Source of the DNA: Cristatella mucedo | Lineage: Eukaryota; Bryozoa; Phylactolaemata; Cristatellidae | Direction: 5' to 3' | Assembly (NCBI GenBank): GCA_009760855.2 | Contig: WPIO01000010.1 | Span: 6,390,001 to 6,452,000 of the forward strand | DNA length: 62,000 nt | In this document: positions 29,899-42,214 of the stretch, one piece after another | Position numbering within the stretch: the first letter of the stretch is position 1 | Layout: each line of letters starts with the position of its first letter | Made by a program: the position numbers and the translations under genes | Notes under the pieces: model-generated | The model's input: the letters and a program-made list of their open reading frames with translations, nothing else | What the model was told of the DNA's origin: nothing | Databases searched by the model: none

Positions 29899-32800
29899 TT
29901 AGCCGTAGTAGTAAGATCCTTGAGTATATTGGTAACCAGTTGCGTATTGATACCCATACACTGTGTAAAAATCGTATGTCAGCTTGCGGTAAAAGTAGGA
30001 ATAGTTCGAAAAGTAGGATAAGTAGCTGTAGGAAGTGAGATAGTTGTACGAGGTGATTTGGTTGTAGTAGTAGCTGTATGCAGACGGGGAGTAGCTGTAG
30101 GCAGACGGATAGTAGCCGGCTGAAACACCCACTCGTGCCGAAGCTCCAATAATGGAGCCCACTACGATTGCCGCCAAAATAGGAGCCAGCACGGTTGCTG
30201 AGATGTTGAGATTCCTAGCTGTCAGCGAGTAGATCCTAGCCTCCTGTTGGCTCCTTGCACTGCCGACCTTCACCGAGTAGATGATGGCAGCCAAACCAAG
30301 AGGCCAGAAGCAGCAGAGGCAGTTAAAGATCGACCATCCAAGGTAGCTCGGGGGTGACACCATAGCCTGCTGAGTGATGATAACCGGCTGCAGATAGAAG
30401 AATAGTTCGAAAGGTTTAGCATGTCTATGATAACTAAGTATAACCAAATCGGTATTCGGCAACGATCAGCAGCAGGCCACATGAAATGCATTGCACGGGC
30501 AGTGTACTAATTTAAAGATCTCTTTACACGTGAATAAGAACAATTAAGTAATCTTAATAATACTAATATCAACTAGCTTGTTCGATAAGTTGCGCAATCA
30601 CAATGGAGAGTTTTCTAAGCTATGTTGCATGGTGAGTGTAGCATACGGATCACATTTGCTCATATTTAAACCTTTGGATGTCGAGGATTTGCATACTACT
30701 GTCACGTTTCCTTTTTTGTAGCCACATATAGTTGTTTCTGTAAAACATCGCCCGAGCCTAAAGAATGGCCGTGTTAAGCCAGCATGAATTTTAAAAATCT
30801 GCGCGTCCCTCAAAATTAATGCACTGCTTTAATAAATCCTGCACTTTAATAATATGAATCGTGCACAACACCCATGCAAAGCACACGAGAGGGCAACAAT
30901 AGTTTAAGCAGAGTGGAACAGATACTGCAATAGCCGAGACTAAATAATGAAACATCGATGTATTTGGCGATAAAGGCCACAAGTCAGTTCCAGACTTTTC
31001 GTATCTATGGTCTGAAACTCTAATCATCAACAGATTTTAGTTTAATGTGAGGAGCTGTAACAAAAAGCTGTAGACAAAAAGGCAAAGATGGTGGACATGG
31101 AGGTAAAGCAATGGGCACTGGACGAAGTTACTGCAAAAATATATACTTTTGGAATAAGGGTCTTAACTCGTATTTATATCCTTAATAAAATGAGCTAGAA
31201 AACGATCTGCTAAATCACGAGAATCGTCAGTAGGTAAAGTGCTAAGCACAGTCTAGCAGATTGTAACTATTAGCGTTTTGGATCGTGCAACTGTGACTGT
31301 ACTACTCTTATATAAACCTAAACTTAGCTTTAGCAACGATGCATAGAAATGAGCTGGAGTGGTTATCTCATACCAATCGATAGACCCATTGTCACGATCT
31401 CTTTTTATTCTTTATCCAGCTAAGTGGCTATAGTTAGTTTGCTTGAAGCACACAACAGATCATGTGAGTGAAGGCCATAAGGTACGTTTTGTCGGATGAG
31501 CCAACATATTCAGAATATCGGTTAACGTCGTCTTATAGCATTCTACCACTGAGGGCAGGAGAGTCGGGGAATAGAGTAGAATGACGAAGAAGATGTTGTT
31601 GAAGACAGCAACGTCGTGGAGGGTAGGCTTTGCAATTCACTGGTTATTTGCATAGTTAGGGGGACACTAACTGCAGAATAAAGTAAGAAGGTCGACAAAC
31701 GACTACTCTTGGAGAAGTAACACAAGTTGGCAGCTTGCTATCAGGGAAGAATATTTTATCCATTCCGACACCTTGTTCCACCTTGGGGCTATTCACATTA
31801 TTCGTAAGAGAAAGGGAACCAGCTAATTAAAAAAAACTAATCACAAAAGGATTCATTCAAGTCAACAATTTGAATTTTAAAAATAACAAATCAGTCACAA
31901 GAATGAAAAGATTTTTGTTGCATAGAATCAAAATAATATGATAGGACTGCAGCTCTTTTTTATCTAGAAATGTTTCATGGTCACTGAAGTTGCAGAAGAG
32001 CTAATTAATGTTTGCACAACTCCGAAAATTCATCATGCGATTACCACGTGACTCGTAAGGAGAGAATACCCAGCAGCCTCCATCGGGAATGTATCTCCGT
32101 CTGCAACTCCACAAAGCTATAAGGACGATGTCGGTGTTACGCAGGGCAGTTTTGTTTAGTGCACTCACGGCATAATCAGCTTTCGGTGCTCATTCGATAG
32201 CCAACAGATTTCATCTTGGAAAGCAAAGGGAAAGTCGGAAGCATAGCAGTGTCAGGTGAGCAGTTGAGACAACGAGTAGAATAGAAGTAGCAGCTCACGA
32301 CCGCTGTAAAGGATAAGCCACAGTCGGCAGCAGGACAGTAGTTGTTGTTGCTTAAGATTTCTGAAAGAGCAGTTTAGGACCTGCAGAGCTAAAGCTTCTG
32401 TCGCCAACGGTCTCTAAGCTGAACAATAGAGCAGCTGATTGATATTCATTCAGGACCTGAGGGCATAAAAAGGCTGACGCTGGTGCAGAAGTTTAGCTAG
32501 GTATGAAGGAGCCAAGCCGTAGCGGGCCTTATGGGTCAGCATAAGACCTTTGATCGGTGAGTCGCACGTCCTGCTATTGCTACTAGTTTAGGGGCTTAGG
32601 TTCTCCTACTTTGCTACCCACGTAGAGGCTTTGAGTCCTGCTGAAGTCCATTCTTATCGATAGCTGAAAGCGCGAGCTGTAGATTAGAAATGCTTGCAAT
32701 GGAGATACAAGTAGCTCAGTTGAACGAGCTGACCTAGAGTCTTACTTTAGTTAGCCCCCATTCTGAGCAGCAGCTCTCTAGCAGCGGCAGACCATGAAAA

Positions 32801-33616
32801 GCCGTACTGGAAAATTTGACAATAACAGGTTTCAGCCAAGCCTTTGCACGATACTTTGTGAGACCGTTTCATGTTGGAAGTCTCACGTTTTTCTTGTGTT
32901 AATTAGTTAATTAGCTGGCCCAACTACCCACTGTGATAGTCTTAGATGAGCAATACTCGATCAACAGGGTGCGATATCGAGTTTATGTCGCCCTAGATGT
33001 TATTCCACGTAGCTTTGGCCGCTTCCGGAGAAGCCACTACAGGCGAATCACAGACAGCTATTTCCTGCACAAGGTAGTTGTAAGCGCTTATGAAATTCAA
33101 TCGGGAAGTAAGAAATTTCAGCATAGCTTTGAGAGATGCGAGCTTAAACTTCTTTTAAGAGCGTTTACTTGAAACCTGCTTAACATTAAAACCCTGCTGG
33201 ATTTTTTTAAGCAGCTCAGACTTCTCATCAGGCCAAACTAGCAGTCTAACCTCGCTCTGTAATAACCAACTAGTCGATAAGGTACAGGCAGATAGGACAA
33301 GGCTGATTGAATTAGATTAATTGCTCCTGCTTACCTGTGATGCTCCAACTGCGAACATATGAATTGGCAGGATCTGGTGGGTTTGCATGTACGGCAGAGG
33401 TGGTGGTGGCTGAGTGTATGAAGTGGGTTCAATCGGCGTTTGCTGCAGAGTGGAGTACCTAGGAGGAGGCTCTGCAGCGACTGGCCAGCTAGCAGTGCCT
33501 GCTGTCGTTTGCATCAGATCGGTGCTCGGTGCCGATGGCTGCCAGTACGATGTCGGGTGAACAAAGACGCTTCTGCTCCCGGCGGGATACGAATTTAATG
33601 ACGGTTGCTCCTGCAT
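29899..33616 (-). CDS. CD225/dispanin (IFITM-like) membrane protein with Tyr-rich tail, paralogue 2
   Basis: Two-exon gene: exon 1 33335-33616, exon 2 29899-30387, 256 codons, phase-0 junction, donor CATCACAG|GTAAGC and acceptor CGGCTG on the plus strand (CAG|CCG on the minus). Exon 1 is 94 residues as in paralogue 1, with PPRY at 51-54 and runs of proline. Exon 2 repeats PPSY (106-109), then the CD225 domain with the same W-S-I-F-N-C-L-C-C and A-R-N-L-N-I-S-A-T blocks, and GSIIG in the second membrane segment. The C-terminal 74 residues include 26 Tyr and are 16 residues longer than in paralogue 1, because of extra S-A-Y-S-Y-type units. Both frame and splice sites are intact despite intron divergence, which argues for a functional gene. 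Confidence 0.8.
30388..33334 (-). other. Intron of CD225 paralogue 2
   Basis: The intron is 2947 bp with consensus ends. It contains an L2/CR1 3' fragment (about 32290-32560, minus) matching 9830-10110, and other debris. Short frames (30598-30813, 30791-31030, 32933-33172) are not conserved as coding sequence in the sister intron. Confidence 0.7.
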
Positions 33617-34459
33617 TCTTTCTTCACTGCTGCTGCTGCTGGTGCTGCTGCTCTCCTGGACCCGGGTGCCGTAGGCTGGTCGAGCTGCTTCTTAGAGACA
33701 CCCAGTCCGTGGATTGTGCCTGGCAATATGGAGCGGCTTGCTTGGCAACGGGTTCAGCTTCCTTCCACAACCCGCGACCACCAATAGAGTGAGTCATAAA
33801 GGATTATTGATCCTCTTAACTCGCTATTCACGAGAACAAAAGCTGCAACGAGATGACGTGGATAGGTGTTCAAGCACCGAACGAGCACTAGAAGATGGTG
33901 ACCCCGGATTAGGGAGCTTGCTTGTAGTGAATAAGTTCCTAAGCTGAAGCCCTTCGGCGTAGCATATCCGGCATGGCCGCCCAGGCTCAGGAATCCTCAG
34001 CCACGACGAAGCTCTGTTACCTGGTCAATGAATCGAGCGAGCGAGCCTGGTACGACACGTCCTCTGCACCTCATTGCAGCAGCAGTGGTTGCCTTGGTTC
34101 GGCCACTGTGACGGCCAGTAGAGTGATGGTCGACAAGCTAAATGGGTGTCACCTTCGGTCGACTCGAAGTAATCCTCATGGATAAATTACTAGTACTCTC
34201 GCACCGAGGCCTAATGCTGCTGCAGACAAAGTGCCAAATAATATGCGATGAGAAAAATTAAGACGACAGAAATGTTGATAAGCAGAACTTTTTCCACTTG
34301 AACACATAGGATTGTGCACGACTTTTGGATTGGGCACTCCATATTTATATTTGTGTTACAATTTTTGCTGTAGTTGATCAAGAATGAGCAGCCATTGTCT
34401 TTTCATCGGCATACATGCTCCGAATAATGTGCTACAATCGATTTAAGTGAAAAATGATT

Positions 34460-35380
34460 GCTGCAGAGCGGCCAAAGTTAAATAAAATCAATCACACATT
34501 TCAATTGTTTTCCCCTGCCTGATGGAAATCGTGAATTTTTTAATTTACTGGAGTAAATTACATCTATCGCTCGTTGCCAGGAGTGCAGGAGCCCTGGGCT
34601 GTATTTCAATTGTTTTCAAATTGAAATAAAAAAACTAAGCATCGTGCCTCAAATATGGTTTGTTCTGTCTCCCTCCTCGTGGTGTGCTTCTGGATCTTGC
34701 TTTTAAAATTGTGACATGACAGCGGCAGCCTATTGTATTATTAGCCTTCCTGTTATACGCAGTGTCTCAGCCAGACTGATATGACCCTGACATAGTTTGA
34801 TGAGGTGCAGGCTTTTCCTTGACTTAGCAGCCTGTTAAACGATAGCATCTTCAGAACAGAGCATATCTAAACAAAGGTCATTTAATTTTTTAATTTTTGA
34901 GAATTCTTCTGGTTATTTTAAGAGATTAATCATTGGGGTTACCTACCTTTCGTAAATCTAATTTGTTGTTAATAATTGTAATACGTCTTTCATGTGTCGC
35001 TCCTACAGAACAAGACCCCTATTTAGGCTTTTTATATCAAGCTGCAGGAAAAGCAGAGAAGCGATAACCAGTAGAGGTACTACCCTACCTACTTACTGGT
35101 ATCTATAGGCTGAAAAGGCCAAGCTCACGTCTACACATACTTCGCTTTAGTGCTGCTTAGTTGCTATTGCTATCATGAAGCCAAACCTCTCATCGAACCG
35201 TCAGGGTTGAAAAAAAACTGGTAAAATCCGTCGTCCTAGCTGCACCAGTTCTTTCCTCTGGCTGGAGAGGCTAGCCAAGGTAAGCTGCACCAGAGTTCTG
35301 TCCGAGCTTTTAAGATGAAGCTTTTGCATGTCGCAGACATTTGCCATCTTGGACCTGACCTGTTTTTATAGTCCAAGTCA
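34460..35380. other. No gene seen
   Basis: Apart from a short match to 12350-12410 at 34555-34605, this is single-copy in the window and without useful open frames. Confidence 0.45.
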
Positions 35381-35385
35381 CTCCT

Positions 35386-36040
35386 GTGCAACTTTTACTA
35401 GCATATATCTTTACTATAGTGTACGATATGCAGCGCTGCTCATCTCATCGCCAGCAGTTTGCTTTGCTCGATCTTTCGGCTGCTTTTGATGCCATCGATC
35501 ACCAACTTCTTCTTGAGGTTCTCTCATCTCGCCTGGGCATCACTGGCACTGCACTGCAATGGTCCAGGTCCTATGTCAGTGGTAAACTCCAGAGCATAAA
35601 TGTGAATGACCAAGATCATCCAAGGAACTCTGAAGTGGGGAGTGCCTTAGGGATCTGCCCTGGGTTAGAGATCGTGCCTTTAGTACATATGCTCTCAAAG
35701 CCTGGAACTCATTTCCTACTTGCGTCACGACTTCTTCCGACTTCTTCACATTTAAAAAGAAACTGAAAACGCTTTTATGAATGACAGTATTTATGATGTC
35801 TTTGTGGTTCGTCAATAATGTGCTTATGCGTGATGACACTGTGCATGGTGCCCCTAACCAAATTTGCATGCTGACCCTGTGCATTTTATCCCTAACCATG
35901 TTACTGTTGCTGCTCATTTAGCATGCTACGACTAACCATTTGAGCATGCTTCCTTTGCAGCTAATGTGAAGTGCGTCGAAAGAGGCTTAGCTCTCTGAGG
36001 GCGCTTTATCAAATGCATTATTATTATTGTTATTATGTTG
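35386..36040 (+). mobile_element. L2/CR1 LINE, internally deleted, with 3' tail
   Basis: The frame begins in the RT palm (F-A-L-L-D-L-S-A-A-F-D-A-I-D-H, then S-Y-V-S-G-K). Near 35650 it skips to the ORF end (M-L-S-K-P-G-T-H-F-L-L). The 3' UTR matches 12485-12752 and the tail gagggcgctttatcaaatgc(att)n is intact. The YADD palm region is deleted. It is a different copy from 5447 and 26920, which are on the other strand. Confidence 0.75.
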
Positions 36041-36339
36041 CTGCACTTAGTCTCTTGTGCGCGACTTGTCGGTCATACGGTCCCGGCTATACATATATAT
36101 ATAGGCATATACACTGAAGAAATATTGTTGCGGTCATTCATACTAGGTCATGCTGTCAAAGTGTTTACTTTAATAGCTCCCTGCCTGATAATACATTTAC
36201 AGAGTTGCCCATGTCTGCAATGTCGTGCTCATGAGTCAGTATTCGGAAGAGTCAAAATCTTTTAAGAAGATCAATTGCCCAAGTGCTCAGCTGAGCCGAC
36301 GAGTAATTAAGCATTAAGACGAATCGATGAATACATAGA

Positions 36340-36885
36340 GTGATCGCCGAGCTCAGCATCCTCTCCTCAGGGACACAGTGCTTTTTGGACGTAACTTAGC
36401 CCCAGATGTTTTTGCTAGTGCTCGGCTGAACGTCAGCCAACTCATTGGCTGCATCTGAAAGGTCGCTGTCGTTCTTAGCAGAAGTGAACCTGGAGTATGT
36501 TGGTTACCAGTCGCGTATTGATACCCATGGGCTGTGTAAAAATTGTAAGTTGCCATACGGTACAAACTAGAGTAATGCGAATAGTAGACCGAGTAGCTCT
36601 AAGAAGCAAGATAGCTGTACGAGGCAATTTAGTTGTAGGCTGTTGCTTAGTTGCGTTTAGTTGTAGTAGTAGCTGTAGTAGGTGTAGTAGGTGTACGCCG
36701 ACCGAGAGTGGCCGGCTGACGAAAATGCACTTGTCAAAAACTCAAAAAATGGAGCCGACTATAATTGCTGCCAAAACCGGAACCAGCACGGCTGCCGAGA
36801 TGTTGAGATTGCTCGGTGTCACTGACTAGCTCATGGCCTTTTCTGGGTGGCGTGCATTGGCGACTTTGATTGAGCATGACTAATT
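36340..36885 (-). pseudogene. CD225/dispanin exon-2 pseudogene, third copy
   Basis: The end of the Tyr-rich tail is recognisable (T-A-H-G-Y-Q-Y-A-T-G near 36520), as is the 3' flank matching 7375-7510. It also has the sequence coding the loop and second membrane segment up to about 36830. Frame changes and stops interrupt the tail, the first membrane segment and splice acceptor are missing, and there is no exon 1 nearby. It is a dead, truncated relative of the two genes, older than the 8-kb duplication or more rapidly decayed. Confidence 0.75.
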
Positions 36886-36889
36886 TGTT

Positions 36890-37690
36890 CTAAATATCTA
36901 CGGATAGTTATTGCGATCAAACTGCGTTCGATTCATTGGCTATTCGGTCTGAAGCTGCATGACCTCCAAAAGAATCTCAGTCGCCTCTAAGCTATTGCTC
37001 ACTTTCAGTCTAGTCGCACTGTCATAGGTAAATCATTCAAAAGGTTACTAATATTCAATTCAGGAAGTCTGAACATAGTGTAGAGCAATAGCGTGTGAAT
37101 GAAATCTTGGTGAACGCTTAGGCTGAATTAACGAGGATAGTAATAAAGATAAGCAATTTATATGACACCGGAGAGAAGGAAATCGTTTTTTTAGGCCTTT
37201 TGCACATTATTAATAATAGGGCATTGGTAAAGCACTCGAAGTGGTATACATTTCTATCCAGGTGTTTTAAATTTTAATGGGAATAATTCCATATTTAAGG
37301 ATATTGTTTTTAGGCGTTAATGCAAAAGCAAACGTGAATACACTCACAGCCAATATTTTCTTAGACCTAAGGCAATTAGCTCCGACAGAATCATGGGCAG
37401 TACTCAAGCAAAGCACACACGGAATAAACGACAAGTTCAACGGTGTGCGTGGAAAGGTGAGAGGATCAAATATGTGAGACTTGAGCAATAAAAAGTCAGT
37501 GCAGTTGGTTACAGAAGCCGCAAGCGAGTTCCAGACTTTCGGTGCATACTAAATGATACTCCGATTATCAACCTATTTCAATTCAATACGACGAATTCTA
37601 AGACGGCCAGACAAAAATAATTGACGTTGGAAACGGAGATAAGCAAGCAACGCATTCCAAAATCGGCAAGTAAGGATTCAGGTGAGTCAA
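36890..37690. other. No gene seen
   Basis: Short frames on both strands at 37267-37488 lack recognisable domains. Sequence near 37500-37560 resembles intron repeat at about 8530 and 30970 (gagttccagactttcgg). Confidence 0.4.
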
Positions 37691-37800
37691 CAATATAATA
37701 ATAATGATATTAATAATAAAGCAGTTGCTAAAGCGCCCTCAGAGAACTCAATCTCTTTCTAGGCGCGTTACATTTGGTGCAAGGGGAAATGCAATTGAAT
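37690..37800 (-). mobile_element. L2/CR1 LINE 3' tail fragment
   Basis: (aat)n is followed by agcgccctcagagaactcaatctc, which is the LINE tail reversed. Similar reversed tails occur at 51255-51430 and 61576-61720. Confidence 0.6.
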
Positions 37801-37804
37801 GGTG

Positions 37805-39840
37805 AGAATATGAATAAAAAGCTCACAAATTAGAAGTGTGACAATTTGTTGAGTACAGAATATAAATAAATTAGATCGATCTGTAGCTAATTTTTATCTA
37901 TAAATGCTTGATGCTCACTTTAGTTAAAAAACAAACTATCTAATCTCTATACCTCAATTGAATCCAATTAGGTGAGCATAAACTTTTCTTTTGAAGTGAC
38001 CTGCACTGAAAATGATCCCTTAGGCTCGACCGTTTGGCTATACCATCTAAGTGACCAGGGTTTCTGCCGACAATGTCTTTGACCACATAGAGAAGTTACC
38101 CTGGAATGCCTAAATATGTAAATTTCACAGACGCCTGAAGGCGAAACAGTGTTAAGTTTAGCTGAGATGTATATTCGTAATATATCTGGTTGCATAAGCA
38201 GCTAAGACGCGAGGTTTTAGTAGAGTCGAATGTAATCTGACAAAACTCTTGATGATATACATTCAGTCTGAGTGCTATATTGATGCTAATCCTTACCTCA
38301 GCGGTACTGCCCGTAGACTCAACGATTATCTTCCCACCAAGCCGTATTGGTCAACAAATAAAAAAACCTTTTGCTGGGAAATCAAGCTCATTTGTCCAAA
38401 TGATGATGTGGCTCCATACATTCTTTAAGGTTTTTTGGATTGGGAAAAGCTCACACTGGGTAGATGGATGAGCACCATCCCTTACGTCCTAATAATAGTT
38501 TCGACGATCTAATAGAATTTGTGCAGGTCTTATGACATTCAGGGAACTGGATCCGGAGGATTCCATTGACTAGCTAAGGCACCAGATTGCAATTTAATGT
38601 GCGGAAACTAAATGTCTACATTTAAATCACGTTATTATTGCTCGGGTTGACTTAATCGCGAAAGTACGTCTGTGAGCCTTACATAGTTATTGAGAATTTC
38701 TATAACTTCATGTGCCATAATTTGTCTTACCTGCTTTAAAAAAATACGAAACAGCACAGTGTATTTTTATGATAAAGTAGAAAGCATTGATATTCTTAGC
38801 TGTAATTTGTAGAAGGTTCTGTAGTCTAAACGTCTTTGGCAAAGAGCTAACCCCTTGCACTTTAAATAGTAGCTGAAATAATTCCCTATTAATCTGGTCA
38901 TTAAACCTGAAATTACTAGTATCGGCATTAAAAAATAGCTGCATAGCATGACAAGTCTTACCCAAGCTATACATTGTCAGAAATAGTACCGTGTAAGCAA
39001 ATGCCACGAAAACTTGAGAGGACATTTCTGCCTAATGTGCTTTTTTTACCAATGAGCACAGCTCTCGGTCAGTCAAAATCTTAACCTTTTTTTATTATTG
39101 TTTCAAACAAGTGCCAATACTGATAGAATAAGCTTTTTTCGATACTAGTAAAACTACTATGCCAAAATTCTCCTTTAAAATCATCGGGAAGGTTAAGAAA
39201 TTGAAAGCCTTAAGTAGATACAAAGTAACAGAACTCAATCATTATTGCAACTTGCTGTTAGGGCTAGCAGCCTAATTGTTAGGAGAAGTTAAAAGAAGCT
39301 TGAATATCTAGTCAACGCATTATTTAATCGTCACTCTTAGGAGCTTAATTATCTGAACTGTTCAAGTTTATCCTCAGTATTATGGCATGACTGCCAAAGT
39401 AACTATCAAAGTCTATTATTTCATTGCTTAGCTCTCAATATTGATAATATGAAAATGTCTAGGCAACTTGTGTAAGTGAGGAGGCTCCAAAGCCTTGCGT
39501 AGACGGAAATGCAAAGAAGAGCATCGTGTGCAGGATGCTAGTAATTAGAATCGAGATGACTTCTCAAAGGTTTCGCAATGTGAGGAAGTACTGTCTCTAT
39601 AGGGTTGAGGCTACTCTGTAGTGCCAACAGTGTTGAACCAATAGGTGAGTGCTAATGATCTTACATTGTATGAGATATTAGCTATTTGCTGTAGGTGATT
39701 AGCGACCAATAATTTTACACTGGATTTTTTCTGGATTTGCTAAAGAATGCTATCCAGTTTTAAAAATTACTGTATGGATTTTATTAGAAATATCCGTAAA
39801 GATGACCATCGTCGCAATCATCGAGATGGTAGATCTTGAA
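37805..39840. other. No gene seen
   Basis: AT-rich. The longest frame, 38708-39025 (minus, 105 codons), starts with a hydrophobic stretch but shows no recognised domain and no second copy. Confidence 0.45.
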
Positions 39841-39844
39841 CCAT

Positions 39845-40588
39845 TGATGTTTTAGGTTTCATCGTAAGAAATCAAGGAAGATGCAATATAAGTTGGAGCA
39901 ATGCAATGATGTTGCAGCTCTGCATTCGTGCAGCTACCTTCCACTTGCCGATACGTTTAAAGGAGGACGCGGCTTTGGTGCGAAATAATTGGCTTTCGAG
40001 GGAGTGTTTTTCGTGCCGTGATTGGTTGTCTCTAGCACAGCATACAGTCTGCCGTATGCTAGCAGGTTGAGGTCTCGTAATGCAATAATCGTAAAAATAA
40101 TAAAGAAATTCGTGTAGCACCATAAAACCATTAAAATCTTTCTATTCCCACCACGAAGCTTGTGAAGAAAGTATAGGAACTGTATGGTGATACTAAACAG
40201 TAATTAGCACGAGTCAGTTCAAGCTGAAGTAGGGGGTGATTTTGAAAAAAAATTGTGAATTTCTAGCTTTATTTTAAATTGGGTCCCATCAACTGATGTC
40301 GTCAAGTCATTCAGCTGCGAGCTCCAGGGTTGGGACCAAAAGAGCTGAGGAAAGTTCTCCTAAGGACTTGCTATGTTTTTCTAGAGGCATGGCTTAATGA
40401 ACCGAGTAGCATGTTCAGCAACCCCTTCTAATTGAAGCATGGAAAAGTGTCCTGTAGAAATAAAATATCTCACGGTGCATGCTCTGACATGTTGCAACGA
40501 ACGAGCTGTAGCGACTTCTGAACCAAGTCCTTCACCAAAGACAAAATGCACGCTACGAAAGGTAGTCCTTGCAGACGCGTGGCGGATA
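39845..40588. other. Left flank of element 2, no gene seen
   Basis: A minus-strand frame (39872-40123) has a basic, Ser-rich sequence that could be a decayed LINE end, but this is not secure. The rest is unassigned. Confidence 0.35.
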
Positions 40589-40593
40589 CTGGT

Positions 40594-40865
40594 TGTGGTT
40601 TGGCATACGGAATGCTGGCCCAGAACAACGCCAACGGTTTATTGTACAAGGCACGGAGCAGCAAGACGCACGACTGCCTTCGCCCCCTTCTCACACTAGA
40701 GTCCCCTTCCACTCCTCCGGTTGACCCCGATGATTAACCGAGGACCACAACTGTGCAGCGGCCGATCCTGATGGTGAATCCACCATCTGGACACCAGCGG
40801 TTACCGGCCAGTGTCCGTGCCACATCACAGGCTCATTAGAGGAGCCGGCCTACACTCAAACTACA
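40594..40865 (-). repeat. 3' LTR of element 2
   Basis: 272 bp, TG to CA. The half from ggccgatcctgatggtgaat rightward matches the other LTR of this element. The left half is only distantly similar. Confidence 0.8.
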
Positions 40866-40886
40866 CGCCCCTTGACCTTAAGGTCA
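40866..40886 (-). promoter_or_regulatory. Polypurine tract and palindrome, element 2
   Basis: On the element strand, aggggcg directly precedes the 3' LTR. The palindrome TGACCTTAAGGTCA lies at 40873-40886, in the same place as in element 1. Confidence 0.6.
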
Positions 40887-41040
40887 CAAGTTTGCAGCAC
40901 CAACACACGTAGCTGCAACGTACAGGGCAGCATGAATGAGCTTATGTAAGCAGCAATGAACGAGCCTATCTATAAACGATGCAAACTAGACCCTACACAT
41001 CCTCAACATGGCAGCTAGCATCAATAGCTGACCCCACAGT

Positions 41041-42214
41041 CTACCTGACAGCTGATCGCAAGAGGCGAGCTGGTGCACGGCCTTTTGCGACCAGCCGACA
41101 ACGTGAGCCACCGACCATCGTCATCGAGCTGACGTCCACAGCCACTGTTTTCCGGACATCAACCACCGTCGCTCCATCCGCCTCTGCTGATTCTTCCGCA
41201 GCGTCTCCGATATACGCAGCTGCTTCTCCGTCCTGCGTACCCTCTCCAACCTGAGCAGTCTCTCCGGCCTGCACAGTCGCGGCCTCCACAGATTCTCCCT
41301 CCTGTACAGCCTCTCCGTCCTGTGCAGACTCTTCAGTCTGCACACACTCTCCGGCCTGTGCAGATTCTTCGGTCTGCACACACTCTCCTGCCTGTGCCGC
41401 GTCACAGCCCACCGGCTGGTCGCAGGCCAACATCACCTTCATGGCTTTCGCTGCATCGCCGGCCACTACCTCTCTGGCGGACGCCGCCGACTCTGCCGCG
41501 CACGCCGCCGCCGAATCTGTCGCGGGTGCCGCCGCCGCCTTCCACGCGGATGCCGCTGACTCTGCCGCGGACGCTGCCGCTGACTCTGTCGCGGGTGCCA
41601 CCGCCGCCTTCTCACGCGGACGCCGCCGCCTTCCACGCGGACGCCGCCCCCTCTCCGTGCACCGTCTCACTCTCCGTCGCCTCAGCCACACCGCTGACCG
41701 TTGCCTCGCACAACGCCGTTGCTTCGTGGAACACCATCGCAGCCTGACCAACCGTCACCGCTTTGATAGCCGTTGCCTGCCGCGACGTGGTGGCAGCCTG
41801 ACAAACCTCTGTCGCCTGGAACACAGTCGGTAGCCGCTGCTGCCGCTTTCGGTCGCTCCTCTCGGCCCTCTCAGTCCGACCAGCCTTTACCCGATCAGCG
41901 TGCAGCAATCGCGCTCTACCAGCCGGCGAGGTGAATGCCCTCACTAGGGCCTCACGAAGCTTGGCATAGTCATCCTGAACTTCCTGCGGGAGCCCCGAGG
42001 CAAACGTGAAGGCCCCGCCTTGCATCGCAAGGAGCAAAAACAAGTGGCACTCACTCTGTTCGTAGCCACTTTTCTCGATCTCCAATTCGAAGTTCAGCAG
42101 CCAGCCAACGAAGTCTCCGAAGCCATCGAAGCCTAGGTATGCTGCACAAGACATCTCCCAGGGCGTCATCGGCTCCATTCCACGAAATAGCTTGTGCTTC
42201 GATGCGCCTTGCAC
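41041..42214 (-). CDS. gag: Gag-like protein with Ala/Glu-rich repeat tail (element 2)
   Basis: The first frame (41612-42214) has the Gag core D-F-V-G-W-L-L-N-F-E-L, then G-G-A-F-T-F-A-S-G-L and D-D-Y-A-K-L-R-E-A-L-V. This aligns in order with element 1 and element 3. A frame change near 41610-41750 moves the reading into a second frame (41041-41751). That frame carries a long Ala-, Glu- and Gly-rich tail with near-repeats such as A-Q-A-G-E-C-V-Q-T-E-E-S. No zinc knuckle is visible. The ATG at 42214 lies inside the LTR. As in element 1, the frame runs through the LTR border, and the ATG at about 42178 may be the real start. Confidence 0.65.

Larger units (their letters stand above)
26465..34455 (+). 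repeat. Segmental duplication, copy B
   Basis: It is collinear with 3935-11945, as described for copy A. It lacks the equivalents of 4350-5160 and 7030-7110, and has an extra 1.0 kb at 28285-29325. Divergence is visible throughout non-coding parts, so the duplication is not recent. Confidence 0.85.

Noticed and set aside
37267-37488. Overlapping 66- and 73-codon frames on both strands
   Set aside because: No homology recognised, no splice context, and both strands are equally open.
41322-41833. Plus-strand frames over element 2
   Set aside because: Antisense of the Gag-like repeat tail.
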